A DNA stretch of 64,000 nucleotides, taken from NCBI GenBank assembly GCA_026182355.1, contig JAPFBL010000314.1:356275-420274 (forward strand), in the 5' to 3' direction. Each line of letters starts with the position of its first letter. Within the stretch, counting starts at the first letter, position 1. A program made the translations under genes and the position numbers. The notes below the pieces were generated by a model that searched no databases, was not told the DNA's origin, and was given only the letters and a program-made list of their open reading frames with translations. Of this stretch, positions 35,101 through 39,229 are shown one piece after another. The DNA is from Hermatobates lingyangjiaoensis. Its lineage: Eukaryota; Arthropoda; Insecta; Hemiptera; Hermatobatidae.

Positions 35101-35910
35101 TAACACAATCTCATCAACATTTATTATTATTTCTTTTATACTGTAGACCTATGTAAAAAGGTATCAAAAAAGCAGAAACGTTAGTTTTGAGAATTTCATT
35201 TGAACCTGGAAATCTGAGATTCCTAACAAAAATGTTTAATTTTTATACATTGTAGGGTAAAAAGCTAATGAAATAGTCTCCACATATATAAATTTAAACG
35301 TATAAACAACGCGTTTCGAACACGTAGTGTTCTTCTTCAGGCATTAACTAATTGTATGTTGTACACACCCACAGTTGTACCACAGACACTCTCCCTTAGT
35401 TAATACCTGAGGAAGAACACTACGTGTTCGGAACGCGTTGTTTATACGATTAAATTTTTATATGTGGAAACCATTTTATTAGCTTTTTACCCTACAATGT
35501 ATTTGTTTGTTTCCTTAAAACAATGTAAACAAATTTAATTTGTATCTTACATTTAAATAACTCTTTTTGTCATATTTATTTGTATAAGTATTGTTATTAA
35601 CCACCGTTTAGTGCGACTGTCGTAGTAAGGATGCCTAATTTTAGCCACCCGTCTAAGATAGGGGTGAACGTCTGTTCCTCAGATAAGGAAATATCTGAGT
35701 GCGCCACTATGTGAGCCAGTCACAATTAAGAATGTTATTGAAGAATTACAACTTTATGTGTGATTAACTAATCTGAATGTCTGTTTGTACAGATTCAACA
35801 CCATGAGTCTTCAGAGAAAGCCTCCATCATATGCCGTCCAACTATCCAACACTCTCGGAAAAGGAGACCACGTCTGTTGGAGGAAGCATAACTTCTCTGA
35901 CAAAACTTAA
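7247..35910 (+). CDS. SLC6-family sodium-coupled transporter, 12 exons, 5' end missing
   Basis: Plasma-membrane symporter of the neurotransmitter:sodium symporter (LeuT-fold) family; the substrate cannot be read from sequence. Joined exons: 7247-7378, 13395-13525, 15177-15223, 18440-18532, 20249-20408, 25881-25984, 26445-26673, 28648-28773, 28855-29052, 31503-31667, 33326-33495, 35793-35910. All phases agree and give about 556 residues plus a stop, covering TM2 to the C-terminal tail. TM1 with the NVWRFP-type motif must lie upstream. Recognisable family blocks are GIPLTFLEILLGQF (TM2), YYPAVMALALFYTLW (TM3), VIQFFLSTQIGFGN (TM6), IFSGFASMIA (TM8), FEFILGYR before TM11 and KWGPVDPIYR in the tail. 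The loop between TM3 and TM4 is short and the TM8 motif resembles LeuT FAGLTSSIA rather than the usual GLDSQ, so this belongs to a divergent arthropod-type subgroup. At the Na2 site the LeuT Thr354 equivalent is Ala and the Ser355 equivalent is kept. Donors of exons 6, 7 and 11 (GTCAGT, GTACTC, GTTCGC) are weak. The family call is secure; function is not. Confidence 0.88.
7745..7980. repeat. Tandem duplication, ~135-bp offset
   Basis: Two copies of a segment with GAGTAACAACTTCTSAAA and GATTTTTCGTGCTCTG, in the intron after the first visible SLC6 exon. Confidence 0.7.
8937..8979 (+). ncRNA. Hammerhead ribozyme, family A
   Basis: CTGACGA 8941-8947, stem II GACCG/CGGTT, GAAA 8966-8969, stem III AGATCT palindrome, predicted cleavage after U at 8975. 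Stem I is GATT with AGTC. An extra A follows CTGACGA. Lies in a foldback (8812-9048) carrying TTGGGTTTTTG upstream. Confidence 0.72.
9514..9546 (+). ncRNA. Hammerhead ribozyme, family C
   Basis: Canonical CTGATGA, one extra T, stem II GAACAC/GTGTTC, GAAA at 9537-9540, palindromic stem III ACGCGT, predicted cleavage after U at 9546. Stem I pairing is weak. The opposite arm of the foldback 9421-9607 holds a decayed core. Confidence 0.62.
10103..10177. repeat. Short hairpin
   Basis: TTCGTTAGAGCCTCATTTATA and its near-perfect inverse around a ~25-bp loop; no ribozyme core seen. Confidence 0.65.
10180..12380. other. SLC6 intron sequence, nothing recognised
   Basis: Short chance ORFs only (for example 10862-11059); no splice-bounded coding segment or clear repeat. 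Confidence 0.5.
12385..12618 (-). mobile_element. tRNA-derived SINE, copy 3
   Basis: Same body as copy 1 (GGAGAGGACGTTAAGC, then GATGTCATGTACTCGTTA) with a decayed tRNA-like head, so it is older or mutated in its promoter boxes. Confidence 0.65.
12968..13123. repeat. Foldback element, family M type
   Basis: Inverted arms TCCTGATTATAAGCCGA flank a centre with TTTCGCC. Related to the CTTGAGAATGCC family at 33178 and 43441. Confidence 0.6.
13395..13525 (+). CDS. SLC6 exon (TM3)
   Basis: Acceptor TTTTGTAG, donor GTAAGT. With the base carried over it reads GVGFVKVLSSLL then YYPAVMALALFYTLW and ends in phase 0 after SECTPR. This is the family's inner loop 1 and TM3. Confidence 0.88.
13803..13837 (-). 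ncRNA. Hammerhead ribozyme, family A, left arm of a foldback
   Basis: On the minus strand: CTGACGA (13837-13831), GAAA (13812-13809), stem III AGATCT, cleavage after U at 13803. Mirror of the plus-strand copy at 13903. Confidence 0.68.
13903..13937 (+). ncRNA. Hammerhead ribozyme, family A, right arm of a foldback
   Basis: CTGACGA 13903-13909, GAAA 13928-13931, stem III AGATCT, cleavage after U at 13937. Stem II carries one mismatch (CTGTT instead of CGGTT) and the distal stem I strand is altered (AGTA), so it is probably weaker. Confidence 0.6.
14050..14479. repeat. Foldback element, family G, decayed ribozymes
   Basis: 430-bp palindrome. Right arm has CTGAGGAG, stem, then GAAG instead of GAAA (about 14391-14420); left arm has CTTGAGGA. 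The stem also contains TGCAACCTCCAGGA. Confidence 0.75.
14480..15170. other. SLC6 intron with a less AT-rich insertion-like segment
   Basis: 14570-14780 is GC-richer and contains CTGGGCGTCGCC and CGGCTAAAGGGC, similar to the two ends of the minisatellite insertion at 20660-21851, so it may be an unexpanded relative. Confidence 0.35.
15177..15223 (+). CDS. SLC6 exon (outer loop 2, 47 bp)
   Basis: Micro-exon after acceptor TTTTTTAG with donor GTAAGT. It reads SEGVQSKILSGDKCL plus two bases of a Gly codon. It was found because both neighbours require a phase 0 to phase 2 bridge; it supplies the short extracellular loop between TM3 and TM4. Confidence 0.75.
15717..16087. mobile_element. MITE of the GTCTTTTTCCGAAAATAAG family, copy 1
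   Basis: Ends are inverted copies of ACCGTCTTYTTC-GAAAATAAG. Interior words such as AATAAGCCCTAG recur at both ends. Shortest of three copies in the window. Confidence 0.6.
16290..16465. repeat. Tandem repeat, four 44-bp units
   Basis: Four near-identical units beginning TTGACGAGTACTCGG and containing AAAGAAGAAGAGGAACTCG. Open frames here are repeat artefacts. Confidence 0.9.
16990..17240. repeat. Three spaced GC-rich repeats in AT-rich DNA
   Basis: CTTGCGCGCTCGCCGATGACA, CTTACGTGCTCGCCGATGGCA and CTTGCGTGCTCGCTTAGAACA occur about 110 bp apart, separated by A/T-rich spacers, implying an old ~110-bp triplication. Confidence 0.6.
17676..18122. mobile_element. hAT-type MITE with 8-bp target duplication
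   Basis: 447 bp with termini CAGCGTTTCCCAAAGT and, inverted, CAGTGTTTCCCAAACTT. It is flanked by a perfect 8-bp duplication ATCTAAAT (17668-17675 and 18123-18130), diagnostic for hAT insertion. No transposase. A G13 run lies near the left end. Confidence 0.85.
18440..18532 (+). CDS. SLC6 exon (TM4)
   Basis: Acceptor CATTTTCAG, donor GTAAGA. It reads ETFLKPPDEDPMWFG then the hydrophobic VVVTLLFLIWAFITL, and ends two bases into a codon. Confidence 0.85.
18707..18749 (+). ncRNA. Hammerhead ribozyme, family A
   Basis: All parts present: stem I GACT (18707-18710) with AGTC (18746-18749), CTGACGA, stem II GACCG/CGGTT, GAAA 18736-18739, AGATCT, cleavage after 18745. Intronic, sense strand of the SLC6 gene. 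Confidence 0.78.
18825..18995. repeat. Uninterrupted copy of the repeat that hosts the minisatellite
   Basis: Matches 20529-20659 joined to 21852-21930 (for example AAAGGGTGGCTAACATTCC, TCATCGAGAAGTTGATAGG). It gives the empty-site structure for that insertion. Confidence 0.7.
19042..19549. mobile_element. MITE of the GTCTTTTTCCGAAAATAAG family, copy 2
   Basis: About 510 bp with inverted ends. Internal subterminal repeats (CGGGACCTTTTGGACTATAAG) match copy 3 in inverse orientation. It sits between SLC6 exons 4 and 5. Confidence 0.65.
20249..20408 (+). CDS. SLC6 exon (inner loop 2 and TM5)
   Basis: Acceptor GTTTTCAG, donor GTTTGT. It reads CVCRGVKSVRMSAVIVLLL and ends with WEPLLSYE in phase 0. 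The RGVKS block before TM5 corresponds to the KGVKSSGK block of SLC6 proteins. A minisatellite insertion begins 250 bp downstream. Confidence 0.88.
20660..21851. mobile_element. 1.19-kb insertion made mostly of a 46/47-bp G-rich minisatellite, with 14-bp target duplication
   Basis: About 23 tandem units (about 20670-21740), each containing GTAATGTCGTTCC, GTATTCCGTGGAGTGC and a run of five or six G. A ~110-bp non-repetitive tail contains GGCTAAAGGGC. The sequence TTCAACATAATGGT occurs once at each border (20646-20659, 21852-21865) and once only in the uninterrupted relative at 18825-18990, so this is an insertion into another repeat. Long open frames on the minus strand exist in all three phases only because the unit has no stop; not coding. 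Confidence 0.8.
24469..24501 (-). ncRNA. Hammerhead ribozyme, separate family
   Basis: Minus strand: CTGAAGA (24501-24495), extra T, stem II GGTG/CACC, GAAA (24478-24475), palindromic stem III ACATGT, cleavage after U at 24469. Stem I has about three pairs. It is single, not in a foldback. Confidence 0.6.
24879..24921 (+). ncRNA. Hammerhead ribozyme, family A
   Basis: Complete core: GACT/AGTC stem I, CTGACGA 24883-24889, GAAA 24908-24911, AGATCT, cleavage after 24917. Upstream TTGGG can pair with downstream CCA across an internal loop. Sits between two (TA)n tracts. Confidence 0.75.
25881..25984 (+). CDS. SLC6 exon (TM6)
   Basis: Acceptor GTGTTTCAG, donor GTCAGT. It reads TWYYAVIQFFLSTQIGFGN and continues to SKSNAF, the unwound TM6 of the family (QIFFSL and G-F/W-G pattern), leaving two bases of a Trp codon. 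Confidence 0.88.
26445..26673 (+). CDS. SLC6 exon (TM7 and TM8)
   Basis: Acceptor CATTGCAG; the donor GTACTC is weak but is the only site that keeps the frame into the next exon. It contains TATLFILCNLLVGILMVLL, an outer loop 4 segment, and the start of TM8 ending SGFASM. It is more GC-rich than the surrounding intron. Confidence 0.85.
26755..27070. mobile_element. Second copy of the CTAGCNNACCCG repeat
   Basis: Shares the head and middle of the 41374-41806 repeat, including ATCTGGAGTGACCC and CTTTATTATAAGTAA, but lacks its tail. It follows the SLC6 exon with TM7-8 by about 80 bp. Confidence 0.55.
27598..28248 (-). mobile_element. mariner/Tc1-superfamily element, deletion derivative
   Basis: Both ends carry the inverted terminal sequence CAGGGTGTTCCAAAAGAAAC and are flanked by TA (27596-27597 and 28249-28250). 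The minus-strand ORF 28181-27753 is the C-terminal part of a transposase with WFQQDGATAHTA (second catalytic Asp) and SPDLTPPDFYLWG (third). The DNA-binding half and first Asp are absent. Confidence 0.8.
28438..28647 (+). pseudogene. Two decayed 105-bp partial copies of the next SLC6 exon
   Basis: Units 28438-28542 and 28543-28647 are close copies of each other and of the first ~105 bp of the real exon at 28648. Each starts after a 3'-splice-like sequence (TTTTGAG, TTTTCAG). Both lack one base relative to the real exon (CCCTCTATAC against CCCTGGTATAC), so in phase 0 they meet TAA at the seventh codon. They look like a tandem partial exon duplication, and use of either acceptor would truncate the protein. 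Confidence 0.8.
28648..28773 (+). CDS. SLC6 exon (end of TM8 and TM9), functional third copy
   Basis: Acceptor TTTTCAG at 28642-28647, donor GTAAGC. In phase 0 it reads IALVYTIMVSVLMETKNKW then a hydrophobic TM9 ending GVLCLLP, 42 codons without a stop. It joins the previous exon as FSGFASM-IALVY, which lines up with LeuT-type TM8. Confidence 0.85.
28855..29052 (+). CDS. SLC6 exon (TM10 and start of TM11)
   Basis: Acceptor TTTCAG, donor GTAAGA; 66 codons in phase 0. It contains WEMFHLLDEYV (family pattern MYVFQLFDYY), the TM10 block, DFEFILGYR before TM11 and the hydrophobic WFIIPIIIV. Confidence 0.9.
29277..29686. mobile_element. MITE with CAGTGSCGTAG termini
   Basis: 410 bp bounded by CAGTGGCGTAG and, inverted, CAGTGCCGTAG. 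A related left end (CAGTGACGTAGCAACC) recurs at 43360-43430. Probably hAT-like; target duplication not clear. Confidence 0.6.
30076..30404. repeat. Foldback element preceding the family E ribozyme
   Basis: Arms such as TTTTTTGAACC and TGTCACTAGGGCAGCACAC form a ~330-bp palindrome with a ~45-bp loop; only the right arm continues into a ribozyme. Confidence 0.8.
30414..30453 (+). ncRNA. Hammerhead ribozyme, family E
   Basis: Stem I AGCC (30414-30417) with GGCT (30450-30453); CTGAAGA 30418-30424; extra T; stem II GTCTA/TAGAC; GAAA 30442-30445; stem III ACGT palindrome; classic GUC cleavage triplet ending at 30449. Confidence 0.78.
30718..30747 (-). ncRNA. Hammerhead ribozyme next to a Penelope-like ORF start, left arm
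   Basis: Minus strand: CTGAAGA (30747-30741), extra T, GAAA (30725-30722), ACGT stem III, GUC ending at 30718. Stem II retains only GG/CC. An ORF on the same strand begins 27 bp further on. Confidence 0.55.
30863..30892 (+). ncRNA. Hammerhead ribozyme, right arm, cleavage base mutated
   Basis: CTGAAGA 30863-30869, perfect stem II GGTCAG/CTGACC, GAAA 30885-30888, but the base at the cleavage site (30892) is G, which hammerheads do not cleave well. Likely inactive. Confidence 0.55.
31223..31257 (-). ncRNA. Hammerhead ribozyme, family A, damaged stem III
   Basis: Both boxes remain on the minus strand (CTGACGA, GAAA), but stem III reads AAATCT and is no longer self-complementary. Confidence 0.45.
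31503..31667 (+). CDS. SLC6 exon (end of TM11 and TM12)
   Basis: Acceptor GACCACAG, donor GTAACC; 55 codons in phase 0. It completes TM11 (VEVLSVILLPL), then a short loop and TM12 (GFMWFVVLACAIWQIIL). Confidence 0.88.
31791..31828 (-). ncRNA. Hammerhead ribozyme, family F, left arm
   Basis: Minus strand: stem I GCC/GGC, CTGAGGA (31825-31819), extra T, stem II GTCTT/AAGAC, GAAA (31801-31798), ACGT stem III, cleavage after U at 31794. Confidence 0.75.
31978..32015 (+). ncRNA. Hammerhead ribozyme, family F, right arm
   Basis: Exact mirror of the left arm: GCC 31978-31980 pairs with GGC 32013-32015; CTGAGGA 31981-31987; GAAA 32005-32008; cleavage after U at 32012. Confidence 0.75.
32841..32955. 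repeat. Short foldback
   Basis: GACATTCAAGGAAACAGAAA and its inverse around a ~25-bp loop, between SLC6 exons 10 and 11. The following 33060-33290 holds a family M single arm with CTTGAGAATGCC, GGCGAATCGTC and AGCC/GGCT. Confidence 0.7.
33326..33495 (+). CDS. SLC6 exon (C-terminal cytoplasmic tail)
   Basis: Acceptor TGTTTCAG. It carries KWGPVDPIYRHEW, the family's conserved W-G-P post-TM12 motif, then a basic tail. Donor GTTCGC at 33496 is poor; if unspliced, translation stops three codons later (RFA then TAA at 33503-33505). Splicing gives an Arg codon across the junction with the exon at 35793. A hAT-like element begins 12 bp beyond the donor. Confidence 0.82.
33508..34012. mobile_element. 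hAT-like MITE just after SLC6 exon 11
   Basis: Left end CAGATATTCCCAAAATGGG, right end inverted CAGTTTTTCAAAC, with TTCCGCGG-type subterminal sequences at both sides, the usual look of hAT MITEs. I see no clean 8-bp duplication, only an imperfect one. It starts 12 bp past the exon's splice donor. Confidence 0.6.
34933..35100 (-). repeat. Single-arm family B element
   Basis: GTAGGGTAAAAAGCTAATG end plus a core in which GAAA has become CAAA on the minus strand; directly precedes the foldback 35248-35499. Confidence 0.65.
35248..35499. repeat. Foldback of two family B elements
   Basis: Bounded by CATTGTAGGGTAAAAAGC and its inverse; one arm keeps an intact hammerhead. Confidence 0.8.
35308..35340 (-). 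ncRNA. Hammerhead ribozyme, family B
   Basis: Minus strand: CTGAAGA (35340-35334), extra A, stem II GAACAC/GTGTTC, GAAA (35317-35314), ACGCGT stem III, cleavage after U at 35308. The partner arm near 35403-35440 has GGAA instead of GAAA and is dead. Confidence 0.62.
35793..35910 (+). CDS. SLC6 last coding exon
   Basis: Acceptor TTGTACAG. The single base entering completes AGA, then FNTMSLQRKPPSYAVQL and onwards to the stop TAA at 35908-35910. It is included because phase and frame fit and the segment is open; the peptide itself has no family motif. No clear AATAAA was seen just downstream. Confidence 0.6.
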
Positions 35911-36406
35911 TCCTTCAAGAAAACCACTAGGACAATTGTGTAACTGTAAAAGTCTGAATTAGCTAATTTTTAAAGAGAAATATTCCTACTTTAGTTGTAA
36001 TTATGTTTTTTTTTATTTATAATTAAGTTCTTATGTATGCAGAGAAGTAACAGTGTATGAAAGGAAATGCAGGATATTAAATGGATCATTGATTTTTTTA
36101 ATAGGCAAATCAATGACTTCAGGATAAATACGATGATCCTACTTTACTACTCAGACTATGGGATAAATGTCACAGTAAGACACGAGGATCTAAAATCAAA
36201 TAAATCACCTCAGAAGGGTAATCAAAGAAACACCATGAGATGGTGTTGATGATATCTGTACAAAAAAACCACCGAATGTTTAGTGAAATGAACCCACGTT
36301 TCCGAAGCCAAAGAAAGTTATATATATATATATAGGTAAAAAGATTTCACATAAACACGTGAAACAACAATCAATGATCAAACCACAATAAGAAATGGGA
36401 AAACAA

Positions 36407-36449
36407 GACTAAGATCTTTCAACCGTAACAAGCGGTCTTCGTCAGAGTC
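36407..36449 (-). ncRNA. Hammerhead ribozyme, family A, left arm
   Basis: Complete minus-strand copy: GACT/AGTC stem I, CTGACGA (36445-36439), GAAA (36420-36417), AGATCT, cleavage after 36411. Distal GGG and CCC can extend stem I. Confidence 0.78.
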
Positions 36450-36476
36450 AAAAACCCAACTGAGTTTTGGGTTTTT

Positions 36477-36519
36477 GACTCTGACGAAGACCGCTTGTTA
36501 CGGTTGAAAGATCTTAGTC
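36477..36519 (+). ncRNA. Hammerhead ribozyme, family A, right arm
   Basis: Complete plus-strand copy facing the previous one: CTGACGA 36481-36487, GAAA 36506-36509, cleavage after 36515. TTGGG upstream and CCCA downstream extend stem I beyond an internal U-rich loop. Confidence 0.8.
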
Positions 36520-36562
36520 TTGTTTTCCCATTTCTTATTGTGGTTTGATCATTATATATATA

Positions 36563-36855
36563 GGTGTGCTCTCTAATCGGAATTTGGTCAATTTTCTAGG
36601 ATAAAAAATGAAACTCTCTGTGCCAACGTTTCGATTTTATTTAAAACCTTTTTCATAGGCAGAACTAAGAATTTTTTAACTAAGTAAATGAAATTTACAT
36701 TGTTGTACTTTTAAATAATGTAAATTTCATTTACTTAGTTAAAATATTCTTACTTCTGCCTATGAAAAAGGTTTTAAATAAAACCGAAACTTTGGCACCG
36801 AGAGTTTGATTTTTTATCCTAGAAAATTGACCGAATCCCGATTAGAGAGCACACC
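36563..36855. repeat. Foldback, family D
   Basis: Bounded by GGTGTGCTCTCTAATCGG and its inverse. The stem holds CTATGAAAAAGG then CCGAAAC, a decayed hammerhead lacking CUGANGA. Similar elements: 57375-57684 and 62051-62424. Confidence 0.8.
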
Positions 36856-36907
36856 TATTCTATCAAACGGTCGATATATTATAAAATCTGCCATATATAT
36901 ATATATA

Positions 36908-37800
36908 CGAGGTGTATAAATAAAGTAGTGAGACTGGCAACGTCGCTTTCGATCTGGCAACGCTGGAGACGCGTGGCCTTGAGTAGCGTCAGGTGCAGGT
37001 GTGATGCGCCTCCAGTATGAATCTGAACTCGCCACAGTCATTTGTTTGTCCGTAGCGTTGGTTTTCGTGAAATGGTTTTTTCTTGAGCGTTTTAAAAATG
37101 AGTGACCTCAAAGTTGAGCAGCGGTGTGCAATCAAATTTTGCTTCAGACTTGGACATAATGCAACCGAAACCGGCCTATGGAGAACGTGTTTTATCAAGG
37201 GCACAGGTTTTTCGGTGGTTTAAGGAATTTTCAGAAGGAAGAGAGTCGATTGAAGATGAACCACGAAGCGGAAGGCCTTCAAGTGCAAACACCGATGAAA
37301 ATGTCAACAGAGTACGGAACCTTGTGCGTTCAGATCGACGCTTGACAGTCAGAATGATCGGGAACAGTTGAATTTGAATCACACCTCGTTCATCACATTT
37401 TGACCAATGAATTGGAGATGAGAAAATTTGTGCGAAAATGGTTCCGAAAATTCCGAAAAGAAAACGAGTTTTTGGCCAGTAAAAACATTCCTGTTGCTCC
37501 TCAGCCTCCTTATTCACCAGACTTGAGTCTTTATCACTTTTTCCTCTTCCCGAGATTGAAAAATCACCTCAAGGGAACTCATTTCGGGACACTACAAAAC
37601 ATACAAACTGCTGTAACCGACCAGCTGAAGGCCATTCCAGAATCCGAGTTCCAGCAATGCTACAATGATTGGAAGGACCGTCTCCAGCGCTGTGTGGCTT
37701 CCGAAGGGAACTATTTTGAAGGTGACAATATCACATTGTAATTATATTTGAATAGAACATTTAAAAAAAATCAGTCTCACTACTTTATTTACACACCTCG
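36908..37800 (+). mobile_element. mariner element with internally deleted transposase
   Basis: 893 bp with near-perfect ~30-bp inverted termini (CGAGGTGTRTAAATAAAGTA) and flanking TA. Transposase start ATG is at 37098 (MSDLKVEQRCAIKFCFRLGH). The frame breaks after NATET, resumes as YGERVLSRAQVFRWFKEF, stops at 37369-37371, and after a deletion of the catalytic core resumes at RKWFRKFRKEN. The terminal SPDL motif reads SPDLSLYHFF, so the last catalytic Asp is His. Non-autonomous. Confidence 0.88.
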
Positions 37801-37870
37801 TATAAAGATTTCACATAAACACGTGAAAAAACAATCAATGATCAAACCACAATATAAAATGGGAAAACAA

Positions 37871-37913
37871 GACTAAGATCTTTCAACTGTAACAAGCGGT
37901 CTTCGTCAGAGTC
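37871..37913 (-). ncRNA. Hammerhead ribozyme, family A, left arm
   Basis: Minus strand: CTGACGA (37909-37903), GAAA (37884-37881), AGATCT, cleavage after 37875; stem II CAGTT gives one mismatch against GACCG. Confidence 0.7.
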
Positions 37914-37968
37914 AAAAACCCAACTGAGTTTTTAAACTTACTGAGTTTGAACCCTCAGTTGGGTTTTT

Positions 37969-38011
37969 GACTCTGACGAAGACCGCTTGTTACGGTTGAA
38001 AGATCTTAGTC
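37969..38011 (+). ncRNA. Hammerhead ribozyme, family A, right arm
   Basis: Complete: GACT/AGTC, CTGACGA 37973-37979, GACCG/CGGTT, GAAA 37998-38001, cleavage after 38007. The foldback abuts the right end of the mariner element. Confidence 0.78.
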
Positions 38012-38272
38012 TTGTTTTACCATCTCATATTGTGGTTTGATCATTGATATATATACTGTTAAATAGCAAAGCAGATTCTCCATTCCCGATTTTTTTCAGC
38101 TCTTTTCTTCTAATCACTTTTCTATGCTGCAAAGGCTTTTGAAAATAATAAATTTCCCAGGGTCATACTGGAGGCAATAACACAGTCTTGTTATTTCACG
38201 TGTTTATGTGAAATGTTTTATATATATATATTTACACTTTTTCGTTGGAAATACGATCCAAAACGGACAATT

Positions 38273-38407
38273 ATAGTTCAATGTAGAAAAAAAACATAGA
38301 GAAATTGAAAGCACACACTTACAGTTCTTTCTTTAAGTAAAGTACTTACAGAAACTGTAAGTGTGTGCTTTCAATTTCTTTATGTTTATTTTTCTACATT
38401 GAACTAT
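38273..38407. repeat. Short foldback
   Basis: GAAAGCACACACTTACAG and its inverse around a ~25-bp loop, bounded by (TA)n; shares CGATCCRAAACGGACAA with 24179-24200. Confidence 0.7.
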
Positions 38408-38787
38408 TTATATATATATATATATATATATGTATAAATGTTTATACTACATTAAAAAAATTCAGAAATATAAATGAAATATTTCGAGCAAATAACGATG
38501 AATGTCAGAGTCACAAGTTGAATTAAACCTGCGACTTAGACGAGGACCGTTACTTTGTCGAAAGAACTTAGTTCCGATTTTGAATTCCGGACTGTGTTTT
38601 ATGCATTGTTTTTGTTTCATGTGTTGGTTGTAATGAGGAACGTAATCCATCTTGTTAAAGTTAATTTATTTCTTTACTAGACTGGTTTTGGTTCTTGTCC
38701 ATCTTCCAGGTTGTCTTGCTGTGTACGATATATCGGTGTATACATATTTGTTTCTGATGATTTATCTTTTGTTTTCCTCTACTCTAG

Positions 38788-38851
38788 ACACGGACAGACA
38801 GTTAACACAGTTAATGTTAACTATAGCAGATCTGGATGAAAACCTACGAAG
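38788..38851 (+). CDS. Candidate orphan coding exon, unidentified
   Basis: Pyrimidine-rich acceptor (CTACTCTAG) and donor GTAATG bracket 64 bp that reads, in one open frame, TDRQLTQLMLTIADLDENLR with two extra bases at each end. The amphipathic, non-repetitive peptide and good splice sites stand out from the surrounding repeats. I do not recognise the protein and see no partner exon, so this may be chance or an exon of a gene extending elsewhere. Confidence 0.3.
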
Positions 38852-38902
38852 GTAATGTGTTACATGTTGTCCGTAATTATTTCATTTAAACTAAACCTTC
38901 AA

Positions 38903-39188
38903 ATTGTAGGGTTTTGAAATGGTCTCCACATATAAAAATTTCATGGTATAAACAACGCGTTTCGAACTCATTGTGTTCTTCCTCAGGCATTAACTAAAAA
39001 ATACAATGACACCAGAGAGTATCTATAATACAAAGTAAATATAGTACTTTGTACTATAGATAACTCCCTGGTGTCATTGTATTTTTTAGTTAATGCCAGA
39101 GGAAGAACACTACGTGTTCGAAACGCGTTGTTTTTACCATTAAATTTTTATATGTGGAGACCATTTCATTAGCTTTTTACCCTACAAT
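38903..39188. repeat. Foldback of two family B elements
   Basis: Bounded by ATTGTAGGG and its inverse; left arm hammerhead intact, right arm dead. Confidence 0.8.
38954..38986 (-). ncRNA. Hammerhead ribozyme, family B
   Basis: Minus strand: CTGAGGA (38986-38980), GAAA (38963-38960), ACGCGT, cleavage after 38954; stem II reduced to GAAC/GTTC. The partner arm near 39090 has CAGAGGA and is dead. Confidence 0.58.
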
Positions 39189-39229
39189 GAGTAAATAACA
39201 CATAATAACTGATTGCACTACGTTAGAAC

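Larger units (their letters stand above)
36347..36553. repeat. Foldback of two family A elements
   Basis: Arms from GATTTCACATAAACACGTG inward to AACCCAACTGAG; both ribozymes intact; (TA)n on both sides. Confidence 0.85.
37805..38046. repeat. Foldback of two family A elements
   Basis: Starts within a few bases of the mariner right end; both arms carry hammerheads; (TA)n on the right. A fragment of the outer end recurs at 38189-38220. Confidence 0.82.

Noticed and set aside
36566..36855. Family D as active hammerheads
   Set aside because: The first box reads CTATGAA instead of CUGANGA in the copies examined; kept only as decayed relatives.
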